DNA of 64,000 nucleotides. Origin: Alistipes senegalensis. GTDB lineage: Bacteria; Bacteroidota; Bacteroidia; Bacteroidales; Rikenellaceae. The notes below the pieces were generated by a model. That model saw only the letters and a program-made list of their open reading frames with translations. It was not told the origin of the DNA and made no database searches. Location of the stretch: the NCBI GenBank assembly GCA_023664045.1, contig JAMPGH010000001.1:56090-120089 (forward strand), written 5' to 3'. The position numbers were made by a program, and so were the translations under genes. Shown here in pieces: positions 17,469-25,097 of this stretch (positions within the stretch are counted from its first letter, which is position 1; every line of letters starts with the position of its first letter).

Positions 17469-18062
17469 ATGAAAGAAGTTATTGTGGTACTGCTGGACCG
17501 GTTCGCCGACTGGGAAGCGGCCTTTCTGGCCCCGGCGCTGCGCGGAGGCACGATGCCGAGACGCCAGGGATATTGCGAAGTGAAATACCTGACGCCCGAC
17601 GGCCGGGCGGTCCGTTCGATCGGCGGCCTGCAGGCGACGCCGGACTATGCGGCGGGCGAGCTGCCGGCTGCATGCGCGGGGCTGATCCTTGCGGGCGGCA
17701 TGGGCTGGGATGCCCCCGAAGCCGCGAAGATCGTCCCGCTGGTCGAAGAAGCGCGGCGACGCGGCCTGCTGGTAGGGGCGATCTGCAACGCCGTTTCGTT
17801 TCTGGCGGCGCACGGCTTTCTGAACGACGCACGCCACACGGGCAACACGCTGGAAATGTTGCAACAGTGGGGCGGCGACAACTACACGGGAGCGGCGCGC
17901 TACGAAGAGAAGCAAGCCGTACGCGACGGCAACCTCGTAACGGCCAACGGCTCGGGCTATCTGGAATTCACGCGCGAATGTCTGCTGGCCTTAGGCGCCG
18001 ACACGCCCGAAGCGATCGCATCGTCGTATGCGTTCAACAAACACGGATTCTACAAGGAGTAG
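17469..18062 (+). CDS. DJ-1/PfpI-family protein
   Basis: A 197-residue member of the class I glutamine-amidotransferase-like DJ-1/PfpI superfamily. The nucleophile-elbow Cys is in VGAICNAVSFLAAHG and the N-terminal half has the KEVIVVLLDRFADWE strand and acidic residue typical of the group. Members act as chaperones, glyoxalases or amidases, so the reaction cannot be assigned. ATG at 17469 is chosen because the longer open frame overlaps the M16 gene. It starts 2 bases after that gene and ends one base before the methyltransferase start. Confidence 0.87.
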   Translation: MKEVIVVLLDRFADWEAAFLAPALRGGTMPRRQGYCEVKYLTPDGRAVRSIGGLQATPDYAAGELPAACAGLILAGGMGWDAPEAAKIVPLVEEARRRGLLVGAICNAVSFLAAHGFLNDARHTGNTLEMLQQWGGDNYTGAARYEEKQAVRDGNLVTANGSGYLEFTRECLLALGADTPEAIASSYAFNKHGFYKE

Positions 18063-18063
18063 C

Positions 18064-18711
18064 ATGGACGCCCTCGAACGCTACGTCCGCGAACACACGG
18101 AGCCCGAAGAGGAGTTGCTCCGGGAGCTCGAGCGCGAGACGCACCAACGCATGATCGCCCCGCGAATGCTCTCGGGGCATGTGCAGGGACGCTTGCTGAA
18201 AATGCTTGTGCGCATGCTCCGGCCGCAACGCGTGCTGGAGATCGGCACCTTCACGGGTTACTCGGCGCTCTCGATGGCGGCAGGGCTGGAAGAAGGGGCG
18301 CAGCTGGAGACGATCGAGGTGGACGACGAACTGGAAGAACTGGCGCAGAGCTACTTCGACCGCTCGCCCCACGGCCCGAAAATCCGTCTCCACATCGGCT
18401 CGGCGCTCGACGTCGCGCCGACCTTAGGCACGCGATTCGACCTTGTATTCATAGACGGCGACAAACGCGAATACCCGGCCTACTACCGGATGCTGATGGG
18501 CGACGACGGAGGCGAGGCGCTGGTACGCAGCGGAACGATCCTTATAGCCGACAACATCCTGTGGTCGGGTAAAGTAGCGGAACCCGTGGCGCACAACGAC
18601 CGCCACACGCAAGCCTTGCTGGAGTTCAACCGCATGGTGGCGGACGATCCGCGGGTGGAGAATGTGATCGTGCCGATCCGCGACGGACTGAACTTGATCC
18701 GGGTGAAATAG
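18064..18711 (+). CDS. Class I SAM-dependent O-methyltransferase
   Basis: A 215-residue member of the caffeoyl-CoA/catechol O-methyltransferase-like family. The SAM-binding motif VLEIGTFTGYSALSMA is followed by the acidic ETIEVDDELEE strand, the metal-binding FIDGDKREYPAYY and the IADNILWSGKV motif. Family members methylate hydroxyl groups using a divalent cation. ATG at 18064 lies one base after the PfpI stop and is preferred over an in-frame start 36 bases upstream. Substrate unknown. Confidence 0.9.
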   Translation: MDALERYVREHTEPEEELLRELERETHQRMIAPRMLSGHVQGRLLKMLVRMLRPQRVLEIGTFTGYSALSMAAGLEEGAQLETIEVDDELEELAQSYFDRSPHGPKIRLHIGSALDVAPTLGTRFDLVFIDGDKREYPAYYRMLMGDDGGEALVRSGTILIADNILWSGKVAEPVAHNDRHTQALLEFNRMVADDPRVENVIVPIRDGLNLIRVK

Positions 18712-18906
18712 GGGAGTGCGCCCGGAATGGAGCGTTCGCGGCGGCCGGACGCAGCCTGCGGAGCGAGCGATGGCGATGTCCGCGCCGGAAGGAGACTGCG
18801 GCTCGTCCCGTTAAGAACGAGGTTTTATAAATTGACACTTGCCCTGCAGATTACGGCTTTGCCGGGGAGAGGCGGCGGAAGTGGTTGGAAGCAAAAACGA
18901 ACAGAG

Positions 18907-19239
18907 ATGGAAATCAAGGAATTGCAAGAGAGGGTCGACGCGTGGATCAAGGAGTACGGCGTACGCTACTTTTCGGAGCTGACCAACATGGCGTGTCTTA
19001 CCGAAGAAGTGGGGGAGCTGGCCCGCGTGGTGGCGCGCCGTTACGGCGACCAGTCGTTCAAGGCGGGCGAGAACGAGAATCCGGCCGACGAAATGGCCGA
19101 CGTGCTGTGGGTGTTGGTCTGCCTGGCGAACCAGACGGGCGTAGACCTCACGGCCGCCCTCGAAGCCAACTTCGCCAAGAAAACCGCCCGCGACAAGGAA
19201 CGCCACAAGGCGAACGAGAAGCTGGGGTCCCGAAATTGA
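18907..19239 (+). CDS. MazG-like nucleotide pyrophosphohydrolase
   Basis: 110 residues, the size of single-domain MazG-like all-alpha NTP pyrophosphatases. The metal-binding pattern is visible as EEVGELARVV followed by ADEMADVLWVLVCLA (ExxE...ExxD). Such enzymes hydrolyse (d)NTPs to monophosphates and may clean the nucleotide pool. ATG at 18907 gives the family N-terminus MEIKELQERVDAW; the frame extends upstream without support. The 195 bases separating it from the methyltransferase gene hold nothing I recognise. Confidence 0.88.
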   Translation: MEIKELQERVDAWIKEYGVRYFSELTNMACLTEEVGELARVVARRYGDQSFKAGENENPADEMADVLWVLVCLANQTGVDLTAALEANFAKKTARDKERHKANEKLGSRN

Positions 19240-19296
19240 CTGCCCCGATATAGGGTTTGCGAACACGGCCGTTCAACCCGACTTGCCGCAACGAGA

Positions 19297-19336
19297 AGCC
19301 CCGTCCGAAGCCGAGAGCATTCGGACGGGGCTTTTT
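19297..19336. terminator. Terminator between the MazG gene and blaR1-like gene
   Basis: Stem agccccgtccgaa / ttcggacggggct with a 10-base loop, followed by five T. It lies between convergent genes and can act at least on the plus strand. Confidence 0.88.
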
Positions 19337-19356
19337 GGATCGGGAAAGCGGCGGAA

Positions 19357-21177
19357 TCAACCGTTTCGAGCCGGTTGCCCGAGTGTCGAAATCTCCACGA
19401 TCTTCAACGGCACGACCCGCTCGAAGAAGCGCCGATCGGCCTCGGAGAGCTTGGCGTAGGGGATTCCGGTCTGCTGCTCGGCCCATGCAACGCGTGCCTG
19501 TCGGAATCCCTCCTCCAACGACTGCTGCACCTGAAGATAGACCCCGTAGGGAGCATTCGACGCAACCGCCAACGACACCACGCCCTCGCTGACGGGGCAA
19601 GTTACCGTCGTGCCGTCGCGCTCGAAGTCGACCGGCCGCCGGTCGGCACCCTCCGTTATGAAACACCCGACGAGCGCCGTCAGCTCCTCGGCATCGACCG
19701 CCAACTGCCGGTTCAACGGCCCGGCCATCATCCTCCCCTCGTCATCGACCGACACCAACAGGAGATTCCGCCTCCGAACGGCGATCTTACCGGGGTCGGC
19801 GGGGAACTCTGCATCGTCCGCCACGGCCACGACCTCCGTGGCGACCCGAATGCCGCCGACCGCAACCTGTGGCTTGGGCGGCAGCAAGCGACCGACCCGC
19901 TGCGCCTCGGTTACGTACGACACCCGAAACAACGAAACCCGTCGCAGCACCTCCTTCACGGCGGAGATCAGTTCGAGGGGAGTTCGCGGAGCCGCCGCAA
20001 GGCAGACGCATAACCGGGAACGTTCCTCGGCGGAGCGTGCATCGCGGAACTCCGTCAGCCGCTTTTCGAGTTCGGAAAAAGAGAGCGACTTCGGATCGTC
20101 GTCCACCGAGACCGAATGATCGGAGCCGATGAAGAGAGTCAGCGTGTCGCTGCGGAACTGCGAACCGATAAGCCGGATCCCGGAATCCCCGGAAGCAGAA
20201 AGTTTCGCCCGCACTTCCGAGACGGGAACTTCCGGATCGGCCGCAGAGCCCTGCTCATCGGGCCCGGGCATCCGGACCGTGAAACTGCATAGCATCATCA
20301 TGCCCGCCACCACGGGGAGGGCTGCACCGAGCCGCCAAGCGGCATAAGGGCGCTTCTGAAATCGAGTCATCATGGCAAATCTGTTTTTAGTGAGTGAATG
20401 ATTCAACCCGCAGGCCATATCCGGATTATAGCCGAAGAGCTGATGGAACAGGACGGATCGGTATTCGGTCAGGTCGCAGCCCGAGTCGAGGGCGTCGCGG
20501 TCGGCCTCCCACTCGTGGACCTCCGCGAGCCATCGTCCGGCCGCCCGGATGAACGGATCGAACCACCAGACGCACCTTACGGCCTCGACCGCGAGCCGCT
20601 CCAGCGAATGACGATGCCGCACGTGGCTTGCCTCGTGGCACAGCACGATCGCACGCCGCCGGCCCTCGTACCCGTCGCCCAAATAGATCGTGCGCAGGAA
20701 CGAGAAAGGGGTTTCGATCGCCGGACTTTCGGCCAGCACGTAGGCCCCGCAAGCGGTGAGCCGCGCACTCCGACGCAGCCGGACGATGGCGACGATCCGG
20801 CGGACGAAAGCCCCGACGGAGAACAAGACGACGAGGAAGTATGCTCCGATGAAAAAGCTGCGACCGAGCCGCGGCCATGCGATGCTCCGGGATGCCGGCA
20901 GATCCTGTGCCGGAGCGGACGATCGGAACGTCTGCGCGGGCAGCGTTGCGACCGTGAGCTCCGGTCGGACGATCGGCACTCTCTTTTCAACCCCCGGGCG
21001 GGAAGGGTATACGGGGATTCGCAATGCCGGAATCAGCACCGCCAACACAACGGCGCCGACCAGATAGCGGCGGCTCCACGCAAAAGAGATTTTGCGGTGC
21101 AGCGCCAGCCGGTAGAACGACATCAGCAAGCAACTGCAAAAGAGCGTTTCCAGCAGATAGAGCAGGGGCGATTTCAT
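19357..21177 (-). CDS. BlaR1/MecR1-like M56 sensor protease
   Basis: A 606-residue membrane protein. N-terminal transmembrane segments surround an M56 zinc site, HEASHVRHRH (His181, Glu182, His185), with downstream VHEWEADRDAL giving a further acidic ligand. A later hydrophobic segment (WRLGAALPVVAGMMML) leads to a roughly 300-residue periplasmic C-terminal region that lacks a recognisable penicillin-binding sensor domain. In the classical system the sensor cleaves, or triggers cleavage of, the BlaI repressor encoded next to it. ATG at 21177 is chosen; a longer open frame overlaps blaI. The BlaI-like gene starts just upstream, giving a two-gene operon. Confidence 0.88.
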   Translation of the reverse strand: MKSPLLYLLETLFCSCLLMSFYRLALHRKISFAWSRRYLVGAVVLAVLIPALRIPVYPSRPGVEKRVPIVRPELTVATLPAQTFRSSAPAQDLPASRSIAWPRLGRSFFIGAYFLVVLFSVGAFVRRIVAIVRLRRSARLTACGAYVLAESPAIETPFSFLRTIYLGDGYEGRRRAIVLCHEASHVRHRHSLERLAVEAVRCVWWFDPFIRAAGRWLAEVHEWEADRDALDSGCDLTEYRSVLFHQLFGYNPDMACGLNHSLTKNRFAMMTRFQKRPYAAWRLGAALPVVAGMMMLCSFTVRMPGPDEQGSAADPEVPVSEVRAKLSASGDSGIRLIGSQFRSDTLTLFIGSDHSVSVDDDPKSLSFSELEKRLTEFRDARSAEERSRLCVCLAAAPRTPLELISAVKEVLRRVSLFRVSYVTEAQRVGRLLPPKPQVAVGGIRVATEVVAVADDAEFPADPGKIAVRRRNLLLVSVDDEGRMMAGPLNRQLAVDAEELTALVGCFITEGADRRPVDFERDGTTVTCPVSEGVVSLAVASNAPYGVYLQVQQSLEEGFRQARVAWAEQQTGIPYAKLSEADRRFFERVVPLKIVEISTLGQPARNG

Positions 21178-21188
21178 ATCCCGAAAGA

Positions 21189-21572
21189 TTATTTGCGCTC
21201 GCGAAGCATTTCGAGAATGGCATCGGTCTCCTCGACGGAGAGCGCCCGGTTCTCCGAGAAAAACGACACCAGCCGGCTCACCGAACCGCCGAAAAAGTCG
21301 TTCAACACCGTATTCATGTAACGGCGCGCATAGTCGTTCTTCGAGATAGTGGGGTAGTACTCGTAAGTTTTGCCATAGGCCTTGTGATCCGCGAAGCCTT
21401 TCTTTTCGAGAATGCGGACGATAGTCGAAACCGTATTGTAGGCCGGGCGGGGTTCCTCCAGCGAGGCGAGAATGTCGTGCACCACGGCGGCTCCGCGGCT
21501 CCACAATACCTGCATGATCTCCAGCTCGGCACGCGTAAGCTCCTGCGGACGATTTTTTGAAACGGATACCAT
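21189..21572 (-). CDS. BlaI/MecI-family transcriptional repressor
   Basis: A 127-residue winged-helix repressor. LTRAELEIMQVLWSRG and YNTVSTIVRILEKKGFADHK are the DNA-binding region, and GKTYEYYPTISKNDY is the usual link to the dimerisation/cleavage half. It is the first gene of a pair with the M56 sensor (11-base gap). Clear palindromic operators lie at its promoter, so autoregulation is expected. No beta-lactamase gene is next to it, so the regulated target is unknown. Confidence 0.93.
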   Translation of the reverse strand: MVSVSKNRPQELTRAELEIMQVLWSRGAAVVHDILASLEEPRPAYNTVSTIVRILEKKGFADHKAYGKTYEYYPTISKNDYARRYMNTVLNDFFGGSVSRLVSFFSENRALSVEETDAILEMLRERK

Positions 21573-21636
21573 AACTATATTTTTAGTTGATTATCGTACC
21601 GCAAACATACAACTAATATTTTAGTTATACAACTAA
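21573..21636 (-). promoter_or_regulatory. blaI promoter with overlapping palindromic operators
   Basis: On the minus strand TATGTTTG (21602-21609) is the -7 box and TTG (21630-21632) the -33 element. Three palindromes with aactaa/ttagtt half-sites overlap or flank it: 21573-21588, 21611-21626 and 21621-21636. This arrangement fits BlaI-type repression, in which dimers cover both promoter elements. Confidence 0.75.
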
Positions 21637-21884
21637 AAACATAATATTTTTCGTCGGAGAACAAAAATCCCCCTCGCAAGGGGATAGGAGCGGGGCTGGA
21701 CCGAGCGCGCACAAGGGAGAAACGGGCAGGCGGGCAGGGCAAAGCGAGCGAACAGAGGTCGAAGCGATAGAAAAGGAGCGGGGGGGGGTAAGGGAAAGAA
21801 AGCAGGTCAGATGAAAAGAAGGGAGTAAAGCAAGAGCCGGAGAGGGGCAGGAAAATAGCGGACCGGACCGACGATCGGGCCGAA
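21637..21884. other. Purine-rich gap with a nine-G run
   Basis: No gene is supported. The plus strand is strongly A/G-rich from about 21700. A run of nine G occupies 21780-21788. The short palindromic segment ccccctcgcaagggg lies near 21670. No tandem period is clear, unlike the other purine-rich arrays in the window. Confidence 0.6.
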
Positions 21885-21920
21885 AAGCGACGAAGCCGGA
21901 ATTACCCGGCTTCGTCGCTT
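21885..21920 (-). terminator. Terminator of the HsdR_N-type gene
   Basis: Perfect 15-bp stem aagcgacgaagccgg / ccggcttcgtcgctt with a 6-base loop, 14 bases beyond the stop of the minus-strand gene; the minus strand continues with a short T run. Confidence 0.85.
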
Positions 21921-21933
21921 GTGAATACTCTTA

Positions 21934-23016
21934 CTATTTCAAATAATTTTGCACGACGGCAACGATCGGTTCGGACAATTTATAGATGTCGCTCAACGAT
22001 TCGATGAGATGCTTGGTGCCGACCTTGTTTTCATCGAAAGTCTCGACATATTTTTTCCCGCCATTGAAATGCAAGCGGCAAATCGGTTTGCGATTGTTGT
22101 CGTCGAAGAGAATACCGAAGTATGAAATCGTATCCCGATCTACCACGCGATTCAGATCGACGATATTGCAAAGTATCGCCCGAACGATATAAAAACCCTG
22201 CAACTCCTCCTCGGTCGTTACGATGCGATTCTCCTCGGCAGGAGCGTCATTTTCGACAACAGCACCCGTTTCCGTCTTTGCCTCGGTCTTATTATCGACA
22301 ACGGTATCCGAAGAGATAGCCGATTTAAGCCGATCGTTCATATAATCGTTCGTATACTGGATGAACGCCTGTTTGACGATAGCCCGGAATTGTTCGAGAA
22401 TGGCATCGGTAAAACGCCCCGGATATACCGGACGAGCGAAGTACTTTACGAACTCGTCCGTCGGCTCATTCACCTCCCGGACGATCGCATTGCGAATTTC
22501 ATTGGTATATTTCAGTTCGCTGGCCGTATTGAGGATGGAATCGACATCGAAATAACTTTTGTGGAATTCCCGAAGTTTCTCGACCTGAGTTTCCCGGTAA
22601 CGCTCCATGTTGAACTCGAAAAACGGTTTCTCATCCATTTTATTCTGCTCGACCAAATCGGTATAGAAGCGGTAAACGATGCCATTCGTCAAGATACCGA
22701 AACGCGCTTTCGAGACATGGAAATACCGAAACAACTGTCCGTTGTGGGAATTCAAATCCTCTTTCCAATGCTTGCATTCAACGAGAATAGCCGGTGCGCC
22801 GTCCTTATGAATGGCATAGTCGATCTTCTCGCCTTTCTTGATTCCGACATCGCAAGTGAATTCCGGAATGACTTCCGTCGGATCGAAAACATCGTATCCT
22901 AACGTCTGAATAAAGGGCATTATGAATGCCGTCTTCGTAGCTTCTTCGGTCGAGATGTTATCCTTCAACTTGATAACACGTTCGCTCAAAAGTTTGATCT
23001 GGTCTTTGAAATCCAT
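21934..23016 (-). CDS. HsdR_N-type (type I restriction subunit R N-terminal) nuclease-like protein
   Basis: A 360-residue protein. Its N-terminal half resembles the HSDR_N nuclease fold: EEATKTAFIMPFIQTLGYDVF, then EKIDYAIHKDGAPAILVECKHW, which supplies a PD-(D/E)xK-type Asp, Glu and Lys. The C-terminal part has an acidic linker (about residues 235-270) and an unassigned domain of about 90 residues. No HsdM, HsdS or helicase motor is present nearby, so it is a solitary protein. Such stand-alone genes are common and often labelled restriction enzymes, but the function is not known. Lower GC than its neighbours suggests acquisition. Confidence 0.75.
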   Translation of the reverse strand: MDFKDQIKLLSERVIKLKDNISTEEATKTAFIMPFIQTLGYDVFDPTEVIPEFTCDVGIKKGEKIDYAIHKDGAPAILVECKHWKEDLNSHNGQLFRYFHVSKARFGILTNGIVYRFYTDLVEQNKMDEKPFFEFNMERYRETQVEKLREFHKSYFDVDSILNTASELKYTNEIRNAIVREVNEPTDEFVKYFARPVYPGRFTDAILEQFRAIVKQAFIQYTNDYMNDRLKSAISSDTVVDNKTEAKTETGAVVENDAPAEENRIVTTEEELQGFYIVRAILCNIVDLNRVVDRDTISYFGILFDDNNRKPICRLHFNGGKKYVETFDENKVGTKHLIESLSDIYKLSEPIVAVVQNYLK

Positions 23017-23044
23017 GATTGCGTTTGGGTTGATTTATCCAAAA

Positions 23045-23074
23045 CAAATATAAATAAAAAATTGGATAATGCAA
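23045..23074 (-). promoter_or_regulatory. Promoter of the HsdR_N-type gene
   Basis: Minus-strand TATATTTG (23045-23052) with TTG (23072-23074) 19 bases upstream. The -33 element overlaps the T run of the terminator of the preceding phosphomutase gene. Confidence 0.72.
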
Positions 23075-23104
23075 AAAAACGGCACCCTCCTTTCGGAGGG
23101 TGCC
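23073..23104 (-). terminator. Terminator of the phosphohexomutase gene
   Basis: Stem ggcaccctcc / ggagggtgcc with a 4-base loop, followed on the minus strand by seven T. Confidence 0.88.
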
Positions 23105-23125
23105 GGAGAGAAACAAGGACGCCGA

Positions 23126-24868
23126 CTATTCGAGCTTGAGGTCCTTTTTGATGCCCTCGATCTTGGCGTCGAGGGAGGCGAGGGTAGCGTCGAAGTCGTC
23201 GACGGAAGCCAGAGGAGCCTTGACGCCGAAGTAGAACTTGATCTTGGGCTCGGTGCCCGACGGGCGGACGGAGACGAGCGTACCGTCCTCGGTGAACCAC
23301 TGCAAGACGTTGCTCTTGTCCTGCTCGATAGGCGTCTTCGAACCGCTCTTCAGATCGGTCTGCTCGAGCGAGAGGAAGTCGTTGATCCGCACGACGGGCG
23401 AGCCGAGGATCGTCTTGGGCGGGGTAGCGCGGAAGTCGACCATCATCTTCTGGATCAGCTCGGCGCCCTCCTTGCCCTTGCGGACGACCGAAACGAGGCC
23501 CTCGCGGAAGAAGCCGTACTTGACGTAGAGCTCCTGCAACCACTCGTAGAGCGTGAGGCCCATCGTATCCATAGCCCAGGCGGCCGCCTCGGCCGCGAGC
23601 GAACAAGCCGACACGGCGTCCTTGTCGCGGACGTAGTCGCCGGCGAGGTAACCGAACGACTCCTCGCCGCCGCCGATATACTTGGCTTTGCCCTCGTTCT
23701 CGCGGATGATCTTGGCGATGTACTTGAAGCCCGTGAGGCAGTCGTAGCACTTGACGCCGAAATGCTGGGCGACGGCGTTGGCCATCTGCGAAGTAACGAT
23801 GGTCTTGACGACGTACTGCTTGCCGTCGAGTTTGCCGAGCTCGGCCCAGCGGGTGAGCTGGTAGCTCATCAACAAAACGAGGGTCTGGTTGCCGTTCAGA
23901 AGGACGTATTCGCCCTTCTTGTTGCGCAAAGCGACGCCGATACGGTCGGAGTCGGGGTCGGTGGCCAACACGAGGTCGGCACCCTCCTTCGCGGCGAGGT
24001 CGATGGCCATCGACATGGTTTTGCGCTCCTCGGGGTTGGGCGACTCGACGGTGGGGAAGTTGCCGTCGACGACCGACTGCTCCTTGACCATGATGACGTT
24101 GGTGAAGCCGAACTTCTTCAAGGAAGCGGGCACGAGGCGCACGCCGGCGCCGTGCATGGGCGAATAGACGATCTTCATGTCGTGGTGCTTGCGGACGCAC
24201 TCGGGCGAGAGGGAGAGCTCGTGGACCTTATCGAGATAGATCTCGTCGAACTTCTCGTCGAGGATGGTGATGTTGCCGGGGTTCTTGCCGGTGAGGATCA
24301 TGTCGACGTCGGTGATCTTCTCGACCTCGGCGATGATGTTCTTGTCGTGCGGCGCGGTAACCTGCGAACCGTCGGTCCAGTAAGCCTTGTAACCGTTGTA
24401 CTCCTTAGGGTTGTGCGATGCGGTAACGACGACGCCCGAGTGGCATTTCAACTCGCGGATGGCGAAGCTCAACTCGGGCGTGGGACGCAAGGCGTCGAAG
24501 AGGAAGACGTCGAAGTCGTTCGAAGCGAAGATATCGGCGACGCGCTCGGCGAACATGCGCGAATTGTTGCGGCTGTCGTGCGCGACGGCGACGCGGATGC
24601 GCTCGCCCGCGAAGTTCTTCCTCAAGTAGTTGGCCAGACCCTGCGTGGCGGCGCCCACCGTATAGATATTCATGCGGTTGGAACCCACGCCCATGATGCC
24701 GCGAAGACCGCCCGTACCGAATTCCAAATCCTTGTAAAAGGATTCCACGAGCTCCTTCATGTCGTTGTCGATCAAATATTTGACCTGCTTCTTGGTCTCC
24801 TCGTCGTAGTGTCCGTCGAGCCAACCCTGTGCTTTTTCGAGCACCAATCGTTCTACTTCGTTTGCCAT
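23126..24868 (-). CDS. Phosphoglucomutase/phosphomannomutase-type phospho-sugar mutase
   Basis: A 580-residue alpha-D-phosphohexomutase. The phosphoserine loop is VVTASHNP (Ser151), the metal loop ATDPDSDRIGVA, the sugar-binding loop GGEESFGYLAG and the phosphate-binding C-terminal RPSGTEPKIKFY. The length fits the Bacteroidetes/Firmicutes PgcA-like subgroup that interconverts glucose-1-P and glucose-6-P, feeding nucleotide-sugar synthesis. ATG at 24868 gives MANEVERLV; another ATG lies 9 bases upstream. It is a single-gene unit with its own promoter and terminator. Confidence 0.94.
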   Translation of the reverse strand: MANEVERLVLEKAQGWLDGHYDEETKKQVKYLIDNDMKELVESFYKDLEFGTGGLRGIMGVGSNRMNIYTVGAATQGLANYLRKNFAGERIRVAVAHDSRNNSRMFAERVADIFASNDFDVFLFDALRPTPELSFAIRELKCHSGVVVTASHNPKEYNGYKAYWTDGSQVTAPHDKNIIAEVEKITDVDMILTGKNPGNITILDEKFDEIYLDKVHELSLSPECVRKHHDMKIVYSPMHGAGVRLVPASLKKFGFTNVIMVKEQSVVDGNFPTVESPNPEERKTMSMAIDLAAKEGADLVLATDPDSDRIGVALRNKKGEYVLLNGNQTLVLLMSYQLTRWAELGKLDGKQYVVKTIVTSQMANAVAQHFGVKCYDCLTGFKYIAKIIRENEGKAKYIGGGEESFGYLAGDYVRDKDAVSACSLAAEAAAWAMDTMGLTLYEWLQELYVKYGFFREGLVSVVRKGKEGAELIQKMMVDFRATPPKTILGSPVVRINDFLSLEQTDLKSGSKTPIEQDKSNVLQWFTEDGTLVSVRPSGTEPKIKFYFGVKAPLASVDDFDATLASLDAKIEGIKKDLKLE

Positions 24869-24925
24869 AAGAATCATTAGTTTTATTTATAGTTCATGGT
24901 CGAATCGCTCCAAAAAATTTATATG

Positions 24926-24956
24926 CAAATATAAGAAATAAAATTCGATTATTCAA
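24926..24956 (-). promoter_or_regulatory. Promoter of the phosphohexomutase gene
   Basis: Minus-strand TATATTTG (24926-24933) with TTG (24954-24956) 20 bases upstream. The start codon is 57 bases further on. Confidence 0.7.
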
Positions 24957-25052
24957 TATCAGCGAGTTAAAATTTCGGGGCCGGAAAACGTTGTTTTTCT
25001 ATATATAAAAAAAGAACATATGCAACCGATTTCCGAAGATTTTTCTGCGAAT

Positions 25053-25061
25053 TTATTCACA
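25053..25061 (+). promoter_or_regulatory. Candidate DnaA box upstream of dnaA
   Basis: TTATTCACA fits the DnaA-box consensus TTATNCACA exactly and lies 37 bases before the chosen dnaA start. It could mediate autoregulation. I see no cluster of further boxes here. Confidence 0.5.
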
Positions 25062-25097
25062 ACTTTGTCGCATCAAAAACAGTGCAACACCCCGATC

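Noticed and set aside
18712-18906. A possible tRNA or structured RNA in the gap before the MazG gene
   Set aside because: No cloverleaf, anticodon arm or CCA-like end could be drawn. The GC-rich part pairs only weakly.
24869-25097. oriC next to dnaA
   Set aside because: Only one DnaA box is seen and no AT-rich unwinding repeat with clustered boxes. Bacteroidetes origins are often not next to dnaA.
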